Below are positions 39,690 through 52,872 of a stretch of 64,000 nt of DNA, in pieces. Made by a program: the position numbers and the translations under genes. Source of the DNA: Lumbricus terrestris. Taxonomy: Eukaryota > Annelida > Clitellata > Crassiclitellata > Lumbricidae. The notes beneath the pieces were generated by a model. That model did no database searches, was not told the origin of the DNA, and saw only the letters and a list, made by a program, of their open reading frames with translations. Numbering within the stretch: the stretch's first letter is position 1; the number at the start of each line of letters is the position of its first letter. The stretch covers positions 63,675,686 to 63,739,685 of the forward strand of contig OX457037.1 of assembly GCA_949752735.1 (NCBI GenBank), in the 5' to 3' direction.

Positions 39690-40010
39690 TCATCATTCGT
39701 CGCCTACTCCACCAATGGGAGCGTTGCACAATGAGTTTACCAAATTTCTCCAGCGTGTCCGATCTTCAGCCACAGTAATGGCCATGTTCAAATCCATACC
39801 CAGCCCAGTTAAGTCTTCGTTTATCATAGCGAGCCACGTTGTTCTAGGTCTTCCTCTAGGGCGCTTCCAGGAAGGCGGAGCCTGCGCCAGCACTGCCTGT
39901 CTAGAGTCTGAGTCTGCTGGCATTCGAGCAACGTGACCAAGCAGCCCCAGACGTCTCCGTCTAATAATACCGCATACTGTTGTTTGTCCTGTTCTAGTGT
40001 AGACCTCCGC
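39690..40010 (-). mobile_element. LINE 3' fragment
   Basis: The minus-strand frame contains RRRLGLLGHVARM-like text, then SWKRPRGRPRTTWLAMI, DLNMAITVAEDRTRWRNLVN and a GGVGDE end with ATGATGATG tail. This is the standard end of an RTE-type ORF2. The rest of the LINE is absent. Confidence 0.75.
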
Positions 40011-40525
40011 GTTGGTGATGAAATCAGACCACTTGATGCCGCATAATTTTATTTGTCGATTTAAAATTGATGCAGTCCGTAAAATTGAATTAGGCCAGCC
40101 TGAACAGGTGCAAAGAATCCATAGATCTAATTATTTTAAATTCTTTCCATTAGCGAAAGTTTTGAGTTTAAAAGAATATAGGCCTAGTGTAAAAAAATTA
40201 ATTCGCCGGTGCCGCGGCGCCCCCCAAAGACCGCGGCGCCCTAGGCAACTGCCTACTTTGCCTATAGCTAAGGCCGACCCTGCATCTTGAATTATATGTG
40301 GATACCAAGAAATAGATGGAGAAAACAGGTAACGAGAAAATCTGCTGAAGTATCCAAGATTTTGGCATAAGCCTAGCTATTGCATTGAGGCCGCTCGTCC
40401 AGATGTATATGGGCCTATAGAAAGTTTTAGAAAACTATTAGCAATTATATTTACATTCGAGGCGGCAAGCCAAAATGATTTAGTTGATACGTTCTTCATA
40501 TTCAGTGTATTTGAGCTTTTCTTAC

Positions 40526-40642
40526 CAAGATGAAGATTTGTTTCAATCTCTTTTGGCATTTTCGATATGCGACTGTTTTCAGCTTTCTGCGCTCTCTTTC
40601 TGTCCTCTTTATCCTTCTCCAGTTGTTGTATCGTGACCTTAG
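40526..40642 (-). CDS. Coiled-coil exon CC2, copy C
   Basis: A 117-bp exon between acceptor CCTAAAG| and donor CTTG|GTAAGA. It encodes 39 charged helical residues including QQLEKDKEDRKRAQKAE and ending LHLG. Phase 1 on both sides. It has the same length and end pattern as the two CC2 exons of copy D. Confidence 0.72.
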
Positions 40643-41241
40643 CTTTAGGACAAATCAACACAACATTCAATTGCTGATCTGATCTTAAAATTAGCCTTTA
40701 CAGTAATGAACATCAACAGCAACAATAATAATCTGTGAGGAGATAATTATATGCGGTTGTTTTTCCAATTAACGAAAAGTACTCTATGCTTCTCTTCTTC
40801 TTCAGTCTTCTGCCGTTGAGCAGGTTTGTGACATGGACGACCACGTGATGATCCCTTCCGACTTCCGCCATCCAGCTCTGTTCCCTCTATGCTTAATAAA
40901 GTTAATAATGCACTTGGGGTAACTTTCGGCTTCGAGTCTAATAATTTTAGACTCATTTAGACTAAATTTTCATTTTTCAATTTCCTAATGAGCAGATAAA
41001 ATAATTATGTCTGAGTGCATGTATAGAAATACAGTCAGGTCTTTACGCAGATCAAGACATTCTGTTTCATTCAGTGGCTCCATGCACGATAAAGATCGCG
41101 AAGCATTCGTACTAAGCTGTGCTGTTCTGTGCTGAGCAGTGAGCAGGCTACCTGTAAACTACTTATGTGTAGAAGTTTACACCCGTTTGGAATGCTTTTT
41201 TGACACCGCAGGAACTTAGCGAATGTCTACAGGATGTTTTA
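40643..41241. other. Intron of copy C, no separate gene
   Basis: A 69-codon minus-strand frame (40747-40956) ends in a KTEEEEK stretch and may be a LINE remnant. It shows no domain and no splice signals linking it to the CARD gene. Confidence 0.4.
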
Positions 41242-41249
41242 GCACAGCA

Positions 41250-41596
41250 CAGGGCTTTTTTAATGCGCAAATGTAAATGAATTTGTGCGGTTGTAAAAGC
41301 AGTCTTGTGCAGTGATATAATCATTAGGAAAAGGTAGCTGCATCCGGCTTACCACGCAAGAAGGAAACGGAACAAAGGGCGTGTGCAGTGGAAAATACGC
41401 AGCAGGAAGGCCAAATTTCAAATTTCCAAGTGGATGACTTAAAAAAAATTCATCAGATTTTATATGCGACGACTTGCGACATTTCTGGTGGGCAAAACTT
41501 GGGATGACTAAAAAAGGTCATCAGACTTGGACAAATTCTGACAAACGTCTACAGATTGCTTGTTGTGCAGTTCTAGAAATTTCTTTAAAATCCCTG
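41250..41596. mobile_element. hAT-type MITE, family CAGGGCTTTTTTAA, 347 bp
   Basis: Ends CAGGGCTTTTTTAATG / TTCTTTAAAATCCCTG. The flanks start GCACAG on both sides (6 of 8 positions equal). Its centre carries GATGACTAAAAAAGGTCATCAG, also found in the 61196 element. Confidence 0.75.
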
Positions 41597-42141
41597 GCAC
41601 AGACTAATAGCAGTGAGACGTGACAATGATCAACATTAACGATTGCAATCTTATCATAGACAGTGATAGACTAATCCTTTTTAGTCTGTTTTCATCTCAT
41701 TCTTCGTATTTACCAAGATACGAAAGGCATCATCAATCGATGGGTTAATTTCAAACGATGAACTTTACCAACACTTTAGAAAATCTTCCTTTGAAAACAT
41801 AGCATTCTGATGAAAACATGCGTTACAGGCCGGGTAATACTGACAGTGATGATATGAATATTCAGCTTGAAAGGAGTTCGGACAAATCGGAAGAATGAAG
41901 AGCATGAACAGAATGCATGAAAGTAGAATCTGGGACCAGAATAATATGGCATAATTTTTTCGTTAGCCCGGAATAAATAAATAAATAAATAAATCAATCA
42001 CTCAATGTGGGCATTCGATCGCTGAAGTAGCATCTACGATCATACGGCACTGATTCACGCATACATTGGGAGCACCTCTGCTTAGTTTCTTGAAGGGGTG
42101 TATACAAATGCTCTGAATGAATGAATGAATGAAATACATAC

Positions 42142-42268
42142 CTGACCGTAATTCAGATTCCAGTTGATGCACTCGTTGTTCCAGGTCGCCTTTGTCTTTG
42201 CGAAGTTGTGCATTGACTGAACGATATAGCATCAAGTCGTTTTCAAGCTCTTGAATATTTTTACTCAT
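42142..42268 (-). CDS. Coiled-coil exon CC1, copy C
   Basis: The frame from an ATG at 42268 gives about 42 helical residues (NIQELENDLMLYRSVN, LEQRVHQLESEL) up to a consensus donor CAG|GTATGT. Copy D has a matching exon with a clear acceptor AACAG just before the ATG. In copy C no AG is present there, so this exon may be skipped or start translation by itself. Confidence 0.65.
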
Positions 42269-42804
42269 TGTTTCATGTTATTTTAAACTTAAATAGTTGA
42301 ATAACTAAGTAGCATAAATTATGACGATCTTCGATGGACCTATATGAACGAAATTCAAGCTATGCAACTCGCAAATGCAGTTATCTATCGTTTTAGTGTT
42401 CTGAATCATTCAAATAATGCAGTGTTTGCCTTCTGTTTTTTTAATTATAAATCCCATTCTCACTATGACAAAGATCATTTAATCAATCCAACTTCCACTT
42501 AGGCAAGAATCGTTTAGTCAAGCCATCTTCTAGGGGCTTTAGACATTATAGATAGCCTACGTGCAATTTATAAGAAATAAACACAACGACCAGGCTATCG
42601 TTAGATGGTCGAAACACTTTCTATAAATCCGTATGATTAATCCAGCTTTTGAAAAGCAGTTGGTTCTTTATAAACATTATAGGTCTAGCAAAATTTAGGC
42701 CTACTACTTGCGTTTCTAGTATTTTCCGTCGGTCGTTGGCCTAGAACACACTTTAGATAAGAAAGATGCTCCTATAAATACTAATATAAAAATATAAATA
42801 ATAC

Positions 42805-43150
42805 CATGTAAAGCGGATTGTTTCTCTGGTTGTAGACGGATCCTAAGCCCTGGCTCTTGGCTGTCGATGTCTTCGAGTAAGTAGTGATTTTCTTTGACCA
42901 AGGCTTGTCGTACAACGAGAAATGCTTTGGGATGTTTAATGGAGAATAGATGGTCGAGAATAGCTCGACATCTGTCTGATGCGATAGGATTTGCATGATG
43001 GATCCTTTGCTTTTGGTCGATGCTGATCACGTGTTCTTGCACCAGCCAATCAAACAGCCGATCCGGTTCAACATCGGACACAAATTTGGCATAGACGTTC
43101 AATATCCGATGACTTACCTCATCATTTGTGAAAACATCTGATGCATAAAT
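42805..43150 (-). CDS. CARD-like exon, copy C
   Basis: The frame matches copies A and D (VYAKFVSDVEPDRLFDWLV, then CRAILDHLFSI and FLVVRQALVKENHYLL). The donor G|GTATT sits at the same place. The ATG used by copies A and D is replaced here (ATA and AGC codons at the equivalent sites). An upstream exon or the internal ATG at 43102 would be needed. A death-fold adaptor role is inferred from the domain. The copy may be decaying. Confidence 0.65.
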
Positions 43151-43199
43151 GAAACAATTTGCAGCTATGAATATTAAACTTTTTCATTATAATTCTCAA

Positions 43200-46100
43200 T
43201 TTATTTTCTTCTATCAAAGTCGACTTCATATTTTGTAGTAGGCTAATAATTACTCTATAAACTGTCAACCTTCCTTTCTGTTTGTCTGACCTGTCTTGTC
43301 TGTCTGTCTCTCTCTCCTCCCATAAATTATTATTTTTGTCGCGTCCTCTTTCTTCATCTATCTTTGCTCGATATCCATTTGTTTATGAAATTTATCTATT
43401 AATTTTGATTTCGCTAATCGATGGCCATTGAAATCGTGCAATTAAATTCTCGTCGGTCGGGATATGTAGGCCTAGCCTACTATGTAGGCCCATGGAGTCT
43501 GCAAAATGATCCAGCGCATCAGTGCCATAGCCTGGTTATTTGTATGCTTATACGGTACTAGCTGAAATACCCAAGCCCTTATGTTTTTGTCGGGTGCTAA
43601 AAAGTATTCGAGGAAATTTGGGAACAATCAGCCGCTTGGATCAAAAGTTTTTTGGAACATAGCCTACATGTATGCATATTTTTTATTCACACTAAGGCTA
43701 ATATAGTTAAGCAGTCTTTTCTTCGTTAGCCTAGGCCTATATGTATTGATAACAGCAGCCTAAGCAGATTTATGTGACGTATATTTTGTACTGAAATGGT
43801 AGTTTCTTTACCAGCTATCTCAACTGAAGTTCAAGATAGAAATTAAGTGTAATACCAAACAACGATACAGAATTTGCTGCTGTTCGTTTTATTTGAGAAT
43901 TCATCTTCTGGCGTTGTCATCGGTAGCGTATTTCCTATAGGCCTACTAGTCTATAATAGGCATAGGCATAAATTATGGCGCTCAGTTGCTGGTTGCTAGT
44001 ATTAAATCAATGAAAACCTTACTTGAATATGCCATTCCAGTTGTCATTGGAATCTAATACCGATCACATTTCTTTTACCTGTGAATAAATTTTTTTTTTT
44101 TTTTCAAATGTGTAATGGCTATGACAAAGTAATGATTAAATAGAACAAGTCCATTAGTTTTCCTCTGTGCCCTCTTGGTTTGCCCAGGAATTTGGAAAAG
44201 ACAAGAGACCTAGCAAATAATTATTGTTGACGCCTAGACTGTAGCTAGGTTACGTTTTTATTACTTAGCCTTATACATCTGAGCACTTTCTCATAATTAT
44301 CGGGTTGATCATGCTTGCTTTCGCTATGCACTAACTATAGTTACCGGTACCTAGTACGCTTGATAAATACCGGTACTTTCGCAAGGAACTTCTGCTACAT
44401 TAGGCTTCATTACAATTATACTAAAACACATGTAGGCTATTAATATCACCGCACTCATGTTACAAATACCAGAATGAAATTATCCTCCATAAAAAACGTT
44501 TAAAAAAGTTAATAGTTGAAATGCTTCGAAATGGAACAACCTTTTAAATTATGTTACACATCTGTCCACCCTTGATTTGACAAAGAAAACTGTTAAGTCT
44601 GTTTAATATATGTGTAGGCCTATTAAAACTCAAACTATTCTGTATAGTAGGCTATAGTAGACCTATCATAGTTCATTTCGATTTTGCACTGTTGTAGCTA
44701 GGCCTACCGAATATTACATAGAAGAGATAATTGCAGCATCAGCGGGACCATAATTGTGCAGTGATCTTTTCACCTGCATCGAAGAAGATTTTTAGTCTGA
44801 CTGATGTTGTTGTGGACTTATAAGTGTTGATTCCCTGTGATTTATAAGTGTTGATTCCCTCTGTCAGTAATACCGTTTAGCCTTAGATTATAATTAAACA
44901 TACATCTGAATTTGTGTTTAAGTAAATACAAAATGTTTTGCCTGGAGCACTTACTGACTTCTTTAGCATGACACCCCAATCGAATCCTTGCAATGCTATT
45001 GGTCATCCTCAAGGACAAGTACATAGGAATTTCCACTAGAACGAACACACGGAAATTCTCGATCAATGGCTATATGACTTGGAATAATCCTTAAGTCGCC
45101 ATTAGGGTTTCTTTCTCCATTTCAATAATCAAAAGAAAACTATGTACCGATAGTTATTTATTCTACTGACTCTGGATCTCAGAATATGACCATACTTCCC
45201 TTGAAACTTTCTGCCTATGTGTGCTAATGCGCGTGTAGGCCTACATACTGTGCTCGATGCAGACCTCCATTGTGTTTAGTCAATCTGCAAGATTTAGTTA
45301 GGTAGGCTGTACAATAGTTAAACTCTCTAAATTTTGCTACTTACAATATTATGCATAACTGGATTCATGTAGGCCTACAAGGCCCTATATACATGGGGTT
45401 GGGAAGCTCTGTCAGCGGGGCGATGGCCGTTTAAGGATTCCTTCCTCTTTGATTCTTGTTGGCCAAATCATTATAGTTTATTTGTATAATAGCTTAATGT
45501 TACGCTGTAAGATGCTGAAAGCAATCAAATGTCTGGTCATGGTTGTGGTTATTTCGCAAATTCGCATTTGCGTATTTCTATGAAAAATCTAGTGTATTTC
45601 ATTTGTGTATTTCTATGCAGTTTAGTAGACCCATATAGAACAATCGATGAATAAACTACACATTTGATAAAACTGTTTCAAATAATTATTATAGGCCGAT
45701 CTCAATAGCAATTCCAGTAGCCTGAATGATCAAAACCGCCATATTTTACCTGCTGTTCTTGCAATAGAAGTACAAAAACGATCAGAGCTTTTTTCTGTTT
45801 ACTTCACCATGGCAACTTCGGCGAAGTCGACACTGCGCTTTGCACCTTGCATGCAGGCTTATGAAAGTTTAAACTAGTCCTATGATAGGCCTACCAATAG
45901 CCTATGGGTTTGTGATAGGCCTGCACTCTCAACATTTGCATTGAACAGGTATTGATCATGCGTAAATTTATTATGCAGCTCTCACCAGTCTGGGTTTAAC
46001 CTGTAGTCTAATTATAGAAGTCAACAGATGAGAATCAAGCACAAAATAATCAGGAACTAAACTGAAACACAATTAGCCTACATGTTCACAACTTGAGTTT

Positions 46101-47017
46101 TCGTAAGGATATACCCTGGCTTTGGAAACTTTTTAAGCGCACTCACCGTAGCCCTACTTTTTTCATTGGAACCACAAAGTAATACAATTTAACAGAAGTA
46201 GCCTAATAATAATTGTTACAAGTACAATGTTGGCTCAAAGAGGAAGTCATAAAATGGCCTATTCCCTGCTAACAAGGGTCAACCTATAGAATAAACATTG
46301 GCTTAAATAGCGATAAGAAGATTAAAATGGGATACAACTGAAAGTCAAGGTTTGAATACACAGATACGAGAAAGGTCTTACAGAACAAGAGTTTAAACTA
46401 GTTAATTAATGTGCACACGAAGTAAACTTATTATATTCAATTTCATTTCAATTTATTTAGAAGTTTTATCAGAATGCCTAGAAAATGCCGCCTATAGGCC
46501 TATGGTATGTAATAGGGTCTTCTAAAGCAACTCCTCGTAATTCAATGGCAGATAAAATATTATATAGTCCTATGCTTATACATGTACCATAACATGAGGT
46601 GGCTTTAAAACAACATTTCGTCGAGAATTAACTTCAACTCTATTTCTAAGAACTGAGTTGGCTTAAATTTTGAATAGATCACCAGTAGGCAAACCTTCAC
46701 TTACCTGATCGCTGTGCTCTCATTCCTTAACAGCCATAATAATTATTATTGACAAAGCTTAGTTTTCAATGGCGATATCAACTGCATGAATTTCAAAGGT
46801 AAAGCTAGAGCAGGGCGACATCTGTATGCATAATATTGATGATGACCCATAAGTATGCAGCTTATTATAGTTCACTTATCCGAAGGGAACGTCCATAAAT
46901 TGCCGCATGTTCTATAAAGTGAAATTCCGCATGCATGTGAATAGGCCTAGACATGACGAAAATATAATCTCGACTGGTCATTTTCATGCAATGACACTCA
47001 GAGACCTAAGTGTATAG
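43200..47017. other. 5' flank of copy C, no gene seen
   Basis: The region aligns with copy A (3205-5957) and copy B (26172-27720) over most of its length. It is rich in AGGCCTA motifs. No exon, RNA gene or transposon end could be supported. Confidence 0.55.
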
Positions 47018-47603
47018 GTGGAGTCGTAAGGACTGAGGGTCTATAATCACTTGGACAAAGTGGTACAAACAGTAAGCCATATGCAATGGTAGCCTACAAT
47101 CGAAGGCTTACTCAGGTAGCCTTTATAATTATTATGACGTATACCTATACTCAAAATTATTAGCTAACGCCGTAGGACCACACCCGCTGGAATTTGGTGT
47201 AGGTTATAACGCGAGCAGACCTTTATAGAGTGTAGAACGTACAATTGAAGTGTTGGTCTGCGTGCATGTTTGTTTAATTGCCGACTCATCGTCATTTTGT
47301 CCTGCAGGACTACTGAAGAAATGTTTTTAGAAAGTAGCCTACGATCATGGCCAATAGGCTGCCGTGGTGATCGCCATTCGGACTATCTATGCGCAATTAA
47401 AACCTATAATTATAAGCTTATGTATCGTATTTAGCGCATTTATTATTCTTTTTTATACTCTGGTTGTAAGTTTACTTTCTTTCACGGACGTTGTTTGCTG
47501 TGTTTAGTAATTATTGCCTACTAATTGGTTAATGATTATTTTTGACATTTCGACGATGAGTGAAGCAATATAATAGGGAAATAGAAGTGTATTATTAGAA
47601 GAT

Positions 47604-47609
47604 AATGAC

Positions 47610-47662
<53 letters not shown>

Positions 47663-47699
47663 CGATGACGATGATGATGATGATGATGACGATGATGAC

Positions 47700-47770
<71 letters not shown>

Positions 47771-47807
47771 CGATGACGATGACGACGATAACGATGACGA
47801 TGACGAC

Positions 47808-47839
<32 letters not shown>

Positions 47840-47915
47840 CGACGATGACGCTGACGACGACGACGACGACGATGATGATGATGATGATGATGATGATAAT
47901 AATAATAACAGCAAC
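47604..47915. repeat. (GAT/GAC)n microsatellite, first copy
   Basis: Over 300 bp of GAT with GAC interspersions ending in AATAAC units. Homopolymeric Ser, His, Ile or Met frames across it are artefacts. Confidence 0.97.
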
Positions 47916-48022
47916 AACAACAATAACAGCACCAATGACGATTTCTATGGCACCGTAACACAATCATGTGCCGTTACAAGGGCGCTTAGCACACTACTAA
48001 CAGCAGGATAGGCCTTGCAAAA

Positions 48023-49583
48023 TTAATAAGTCACGAGTCCAGATTTGACGGAGTCAACAGAGTCAGCCGCTCGCAGGGCGGGAGGAAGACTGTTCCAGCA
48101 TCTGGGGTCGGTCACTAAGAAAGCACGGTCACCAAAGCGGGTTGTCATCCGCCGTTCGCGAAGATCGCTTTTGAAGAGCGATCTAAGTCGCAACCCGGAA
48201 GCGGAGGAGTGCGTCCCGATAGTCTTCATGACTCTACGGTAGTCACACAGATACTCAGACGCGGTTCCATGGATGGACATGTAAACAAGCAAGCAGATCT
48301 TAAATTCAATCCTATGGGGAACAGGCAGCCAGTGAAGAAAATGAATGAATAATGTCTTTATTGCGCAGAAAAGTCAAACGGTACAATTGTGAGTGAATAA
48401 AGTACAGTGCAATAGGAGGGAGGCAAAGCTAATAGCTTATACTAACCGGACCCCTCTTCCCTGACTATTTTCATGCATGCTATTATTTCACTTAACTAGA
48501 ACATAACTGATGAAAGTAGGCTACTAGTGTTAAACATAATATGAAAATCGTAATAATAATAAATAATAATAAACATAATTAGCCTATAATAATGATACCA
48601 AAAAATATTAGTGCAGCAGTAGGCTATATCAACTCAAACCACATTGATATAAAAGACAACAGAAAAACATCATTATCAACAGTAGGCCTATGTTAAGGAA
48701 TACTGATATACAGAGTGCCTAGATGCTGCGAGTAGAGCGAAGTAACGGCGCCACGCGATCATATTACTTCCGATTGCAAATCAGTCTCGCAACAGCGTTG
48801 AGGACTGACCGCAGGCAATCCAGAAGACACATGGGTGAACCGACCAGCAGGCTGTTACAACGGTCAACCTGAGAGGTGGCAAAGGTAGCAACGCCGCTTT
48901 TGCAGCCTCGAAAGGCAGAGATGTGATGCAGCCTCTCAGGAGGCGGAGCTGACGAAAGCAGCATCCGACAGTTCGAGCCCCATGACGCTACATGTATGGA
49001 GACAGTGGAGAGGTCAGATTCTAGTATGACGCCGAGGTCGCGGACAGCTGCATTAGCGGCCAACGGGTCGGATCGAAGATCTGCAGACACTGAGTGTGCA
49101 AGTGTCAAGATGAGGACGCCGTCTAATGGTCCCAAAAAATAGGAAGTCCGTCTTCTCTGGGCTGAGACGGAGTCTGTTGGAACGCAGCCATTCAGAAATT
49201 TCGCTCGACACCCAAATTCATCCGCGGCCGATGCTTCTACCAGTTGATGGGTGACCAATGACCAATGCCACTGATGGAGCTGCGAGTCATCAGCACAGAA
49301 ATGTGATATTGAGCCGAGACGGGCGGCAAGCTCACCAACGTCTACTGAGTACATGTCGAGCGGGACATGTGCAGGACCCTGTGCGGGGAGAACCTCAGAC
49401 GAGGTAGCGAAGGGAGGATAAAGCTCCATCGTAGAACACCGTCTGTCGGCGTCCGTTTAGGTACGAATGAAGCAAGTCGAGCGCCAGTGGAAAACCGGTC
49501 GCCGTCGCAATTTCGCGAAACGCCGGTGGTGGGTTTCATCATCAGTAGCCGACCTGATAATTATCAGAGACTCTTTGGTAGAA
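48023..49583 (-). mobile_element. CR1-like LINE remnant, first copy
   Basis: Minus-strand frames give a late reverse-transcriptase region with HFCADDSQLHQW (CADD in place of YADD), a LGVILESDL-type block and SQVDRCNSLLVG. A separated C-terminal frame (48023-48292) carries GDRAFLVTDPRCWNSLPPALR. A 430-bp insert lies between the two. RT motifs 1-4 are deleted. Dead element. Confidence 0.8.
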
Positions 49584-50169
49584 GTGGAGTCGTAAGGACT
49601 GAGGGTCTATAATCACTTGGACAAAGTGGTACAAACAGTAAGCCATATGCAATGGTAGCCTACAATCGAAGGCTTACTCAGGTAGCCTTTATAATTATTA
49701 TGACGTATACCTATACTCAAAATTATTAGCTAACGCCGTAGGACCACACCCGCTGGAATTTGGTGTAGGTTATAACGCGAGCAGACCTTTATAGAGTGTA
49801 GAACGTACAATTGAAGTGTTGGTCTGCGTGCATGTTTGTTTAATTGCCGACTCATCGTCATTTTGTCCTGCAGGACTACTGAAGAAATGTTTTTAGAAAG
49901 TAGCCTACGATCATGGCCAATAGGCTGCCGTGGTGATCGCCATTCGGACTATCTATGCGCAATTAAAACCTATAATTATAAGCTTATGTATCGTATTTAG
50001 CGCATTTATTATTCTTTTTTATACTCTGGTTGTAAGTTTACTTTCTTTCACGGACGTTGTTTGCTGTGTTTAGTAATTATTGCCTACTAATTGGTTAATG
50101 ATTATTTTTGACATTTCGACGATGAGTGAAGCAATATAATAGGGAAATAGAAGTGTATTATTAGAAGAT

Positions 50170-50175
50170 AATGAC

Positions 50176-50228
<53 letters not shown>

Positions 50229-50265
50229 CGATGACGATGATGATGATGATGATGACGATGATGAC

Positions 50266-50339
<74 letters not shown>

Positions 50340-50376
50340 CGATGACGATGACGACGATAACGATGACGATGACGAC

Positions 50377-50408
<32 letters not shown>

Positions 50409-50484
50409 CGACGATGACGCTGACGACGACGACGACGACGATGATGATGATGATGATGATGATGATAATAATAATAACAGCAAC
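50170..50484. repeat. (GAT/GAC)n microsatellite, second copy
   Basis: Same array as 47604-47915 with one additional GAT. Confidence 0.97.
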
Positions 50485-50591
50485 AACAACAATAACAGCA
50501 CCAATGACGATTTCTATGGCACCGTAACACAATCATGTGCCGTTACAAGGGCGCTTAGCACACTACTAACAGCAGGATAGGCCTTGCAAAA

Positions 50592-52440
50592 TTAATAAGT
50601 CACGAGTCCAGATTTGACGGAGTCAACAGAGTCAGCCGCTCGCAGGGCGGGAGGAAGACTGTTCCAGCATCTGGGGTCGGTCACTAAGAAAGCACGGTCA
50701 CCAAAGCGGGTTGTCATCCGCCGTTCGCGAAGATCGCTTTTGAAGAGCGATCTAAGTCGCAACCCGGAAGCGGAGGAGTGCGTCCCGATAGTCTTCATGA
50801 CTCTACGGTAGTCACACAGATACTCAGACGCGGTTCCATGGATGGACATGTAAACAAGCAAGCAGATCTTAAATTCAATCCTATGGGGAACAGGCAGCCA
50901 GTGAAGAAAATGAATGAATAATGTCTTTATTGCGCAGAAAAGTCAAACGGTACAATTGTGAGTGAATAAAGTACAGTGCAATAGGAGGGAGGCAAAGCTA
51001 ATAGCTTATACTAACCGGACCCCTCTTCCCTGACTATTTTCATGCATGCTATTATTTCACTTAACTAGAACATAACTGATGAAAGTAGGCTACTAGTGTT
51101 AAACATAATATGAAAATCGTAATAATAATAAATAATAATAAACATAATTAGCCTATAATAATGATACCAAAAAATATTAGTGCAGCAGTAGGCTATATCA
51201 ACTCAAACCACATTGATATAAAAGACAACAGAAAAACATCATTATCAACAGTAGGCCTATGTTAAGGAATACTGATATACAGAGTGCCTAGATGCTGCGA
51301 GTAGAGCGAAGTAACGGCGCCACGCGATCATATTACTTCCGATTGCAAATCAGTCTCGCAACAGCGTTGAGGACTGACCGCAGGCAATCCAGAAGACACA
51401 TGGGTGAACCGACCAGCAGGCTGTTACAACGGTCAACCTGAGAGGTGGCAAAGGTAGCAACGCCGCTTTTGCAGCCTCGAAAGGCAGAGATGTGATGCAG
51501 CCTCTCAGGAGGCGGAGCTGACGAAAGCAGCATCCGACAGTTCGAGCCCCATGACGCTACATGTATGGAGACAGTGGAGAGGTCAGATTCTAGTATGACG
51601 CCGAGGTCGCGGACAGCTGCATTAGCGGCCAACGGGTCGGATCGAAGATCTGCAGACACTGAGTGTGCAAGTGTCAAGATGAGGACGCCGTCTAATGGTC
51701 CCAAAAAATAGGAAGTCCGTCTTCTCTGGGCTGAGACGGAGTCTGTTGGAACGCAGCCATTCAGAAATTTCGCTCGACACCCAAATTCATCCGCGGCCGA
51801 TGCTTCTACCAGTTGATGGGTGACCAATGACCAATGCCACTGATGGAGCTGCGAGTCATCAGCACAGAAATGTGATATTGAGCCGAGACGGGCGGCAAGC
51901 TCACCAACGTCTACTGAGTACATGTCGAGCGGGACATGTGCAGGACCCTGTGCGGGGAGAACCTCAGACGAGGTAGCGAAGGGAGGATAAAGCTCCATCG
52001 TAGAACACCGTCTGTCGGCGTCCGTTTAGGTACGAATGAAGCAAGTCGAGCGCCAGTGGAAAACCGGTCGCCGTCGCAATTTCGCGAAACGCCGGTGGTG
52101 GGTTTCATCATCAGTAGCCGACCTGATAATTATCAGAGACTCTTTGGTAGAAGTAGTCGGCCAAAGTATCAGCCAAAAGCTCCGGGTCAGCACCAGGTGC
52201 AGCGTTCCGGATCATGCCAAGTCCATCGTTGATCGCTCGCCATAGCGTCGCCGGATCACGCCGGGAGTCAAACTTCGACTTCCTGAAGCGACTCCGTCTT
52301 GACCGGACTAAGCAATGCATTGACTTCAATGCCCTCCATCTAACTTCCGTGATCGCTATCCGTGCACAACCTCTCGAAGCGTCGCTCAAGTCGTCTGGCA
52401 CGACGCTTCGCTGAGCGGCAATTCGAGTCATAGGCTACCA
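50592..52440 (-). mobile_element. CR1-like LINE remnant, second copy with its upstream part
   Basis: Same pieces as the first copy, continuing past the duplication (52153-52440). There SKFDSRRDPATLWRAIND and LADTLADYFYQRVSDNY match the stretch between endonuclease and reverse transcriptase. RT motifs 1-4 are also missing here, so that deletion preceded the duplication. Confidence 0.8.
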
Positions 52441-52540
52441 CTTGTTGGACGAGCCCCGAACCCGACAGATGATTTCGTTCATCGGCGCGTGGGTGTCGAG
52501 CACCTCGTCAAAGCACGAGGTTAATCGAGTCTGCGCCGGT

Positions 52541-52872
52541 GTCACGAAATAAAGTCTCCCCCGATACAAAGTCTCCTCCTAGCTGAAAATCTGTATAGGA
52601 AGACATTTTTCTGGTGTAAAAGTATGCTTAAGTTCGTATTAAATAATGTAGCAACGTAAACTAACGGTTTAATATGCTGATCTATAAATTTTATGCGACT
52701 GTAGCCAATTTCACGCTGAACGGGGAGGTGAGACTTTGTTTTGAAGGCGGAGGAAATATTCTCTCCCCCGGAGACTTTATTTCAGAACAGAGTCTCCGGG
52801 GGGAGAATCTGTTTCGAAATAAAGTCTCCGGAGGGAGACTTTTAGGGAAAGACTCTGTCACGCGACACCGGA
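52541..52872. repeat. AGTCTCC-rich repeat with inverted ends
   Basis: GTCACGAAATAAAGTCTCCCCC at the left, GACTCTGTCACGCGACACC at the right and several AAAGTCTCC/GGAGACTTT inversions between. The centre CCCCCGGAGACT...AGTCTCCGGGGGG can form a long hairpin. Possibly a MITE; the class is unknown. Confidence 0.5.

Larger units (their letters stand above)
38781..40282. mobile_element. hAT-like element, 1.5 kb, with nested insertions
   Basis: Ends CAGGGCCGGCCTTAGC / GCTAAGGCCGACCCTG with a perfect 8-bp repeat CATCTTGA (38773-38780, 40283-40290). Subterminal GGCGCCCTAGGCAA is inverted at both sides. It contains a MITE (38949-39230) and a LINE tail (39690-40010). No hAT transposase seen. Confidence 0.9.
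47018..52152. repeat. 2.57-kb tandem duplication (47018-49583 and 49584-52152)
   Basis: The second unit repeats the first almost base for base. The only difference I noted is one extra GAT in the microsatellite, so offset changes from 2566 to 2569. The junction TAGAA|GTGGAGTCG and the outer end TAGAA|GTAGTCGG share GT, suggesting a microhomology-mediated or unequal event. An assembly duplicate (two haplotypes joined) gives the same picture. Confidence 0.95.

Noticed and set aside
47504..47967. Long Ser-, His-, Ile- and Met-rich open frames (again at 50070-50536)
   Set aside because: They are translations of a GAT/GAC microsatellite in every frame and carry no coding evidence.
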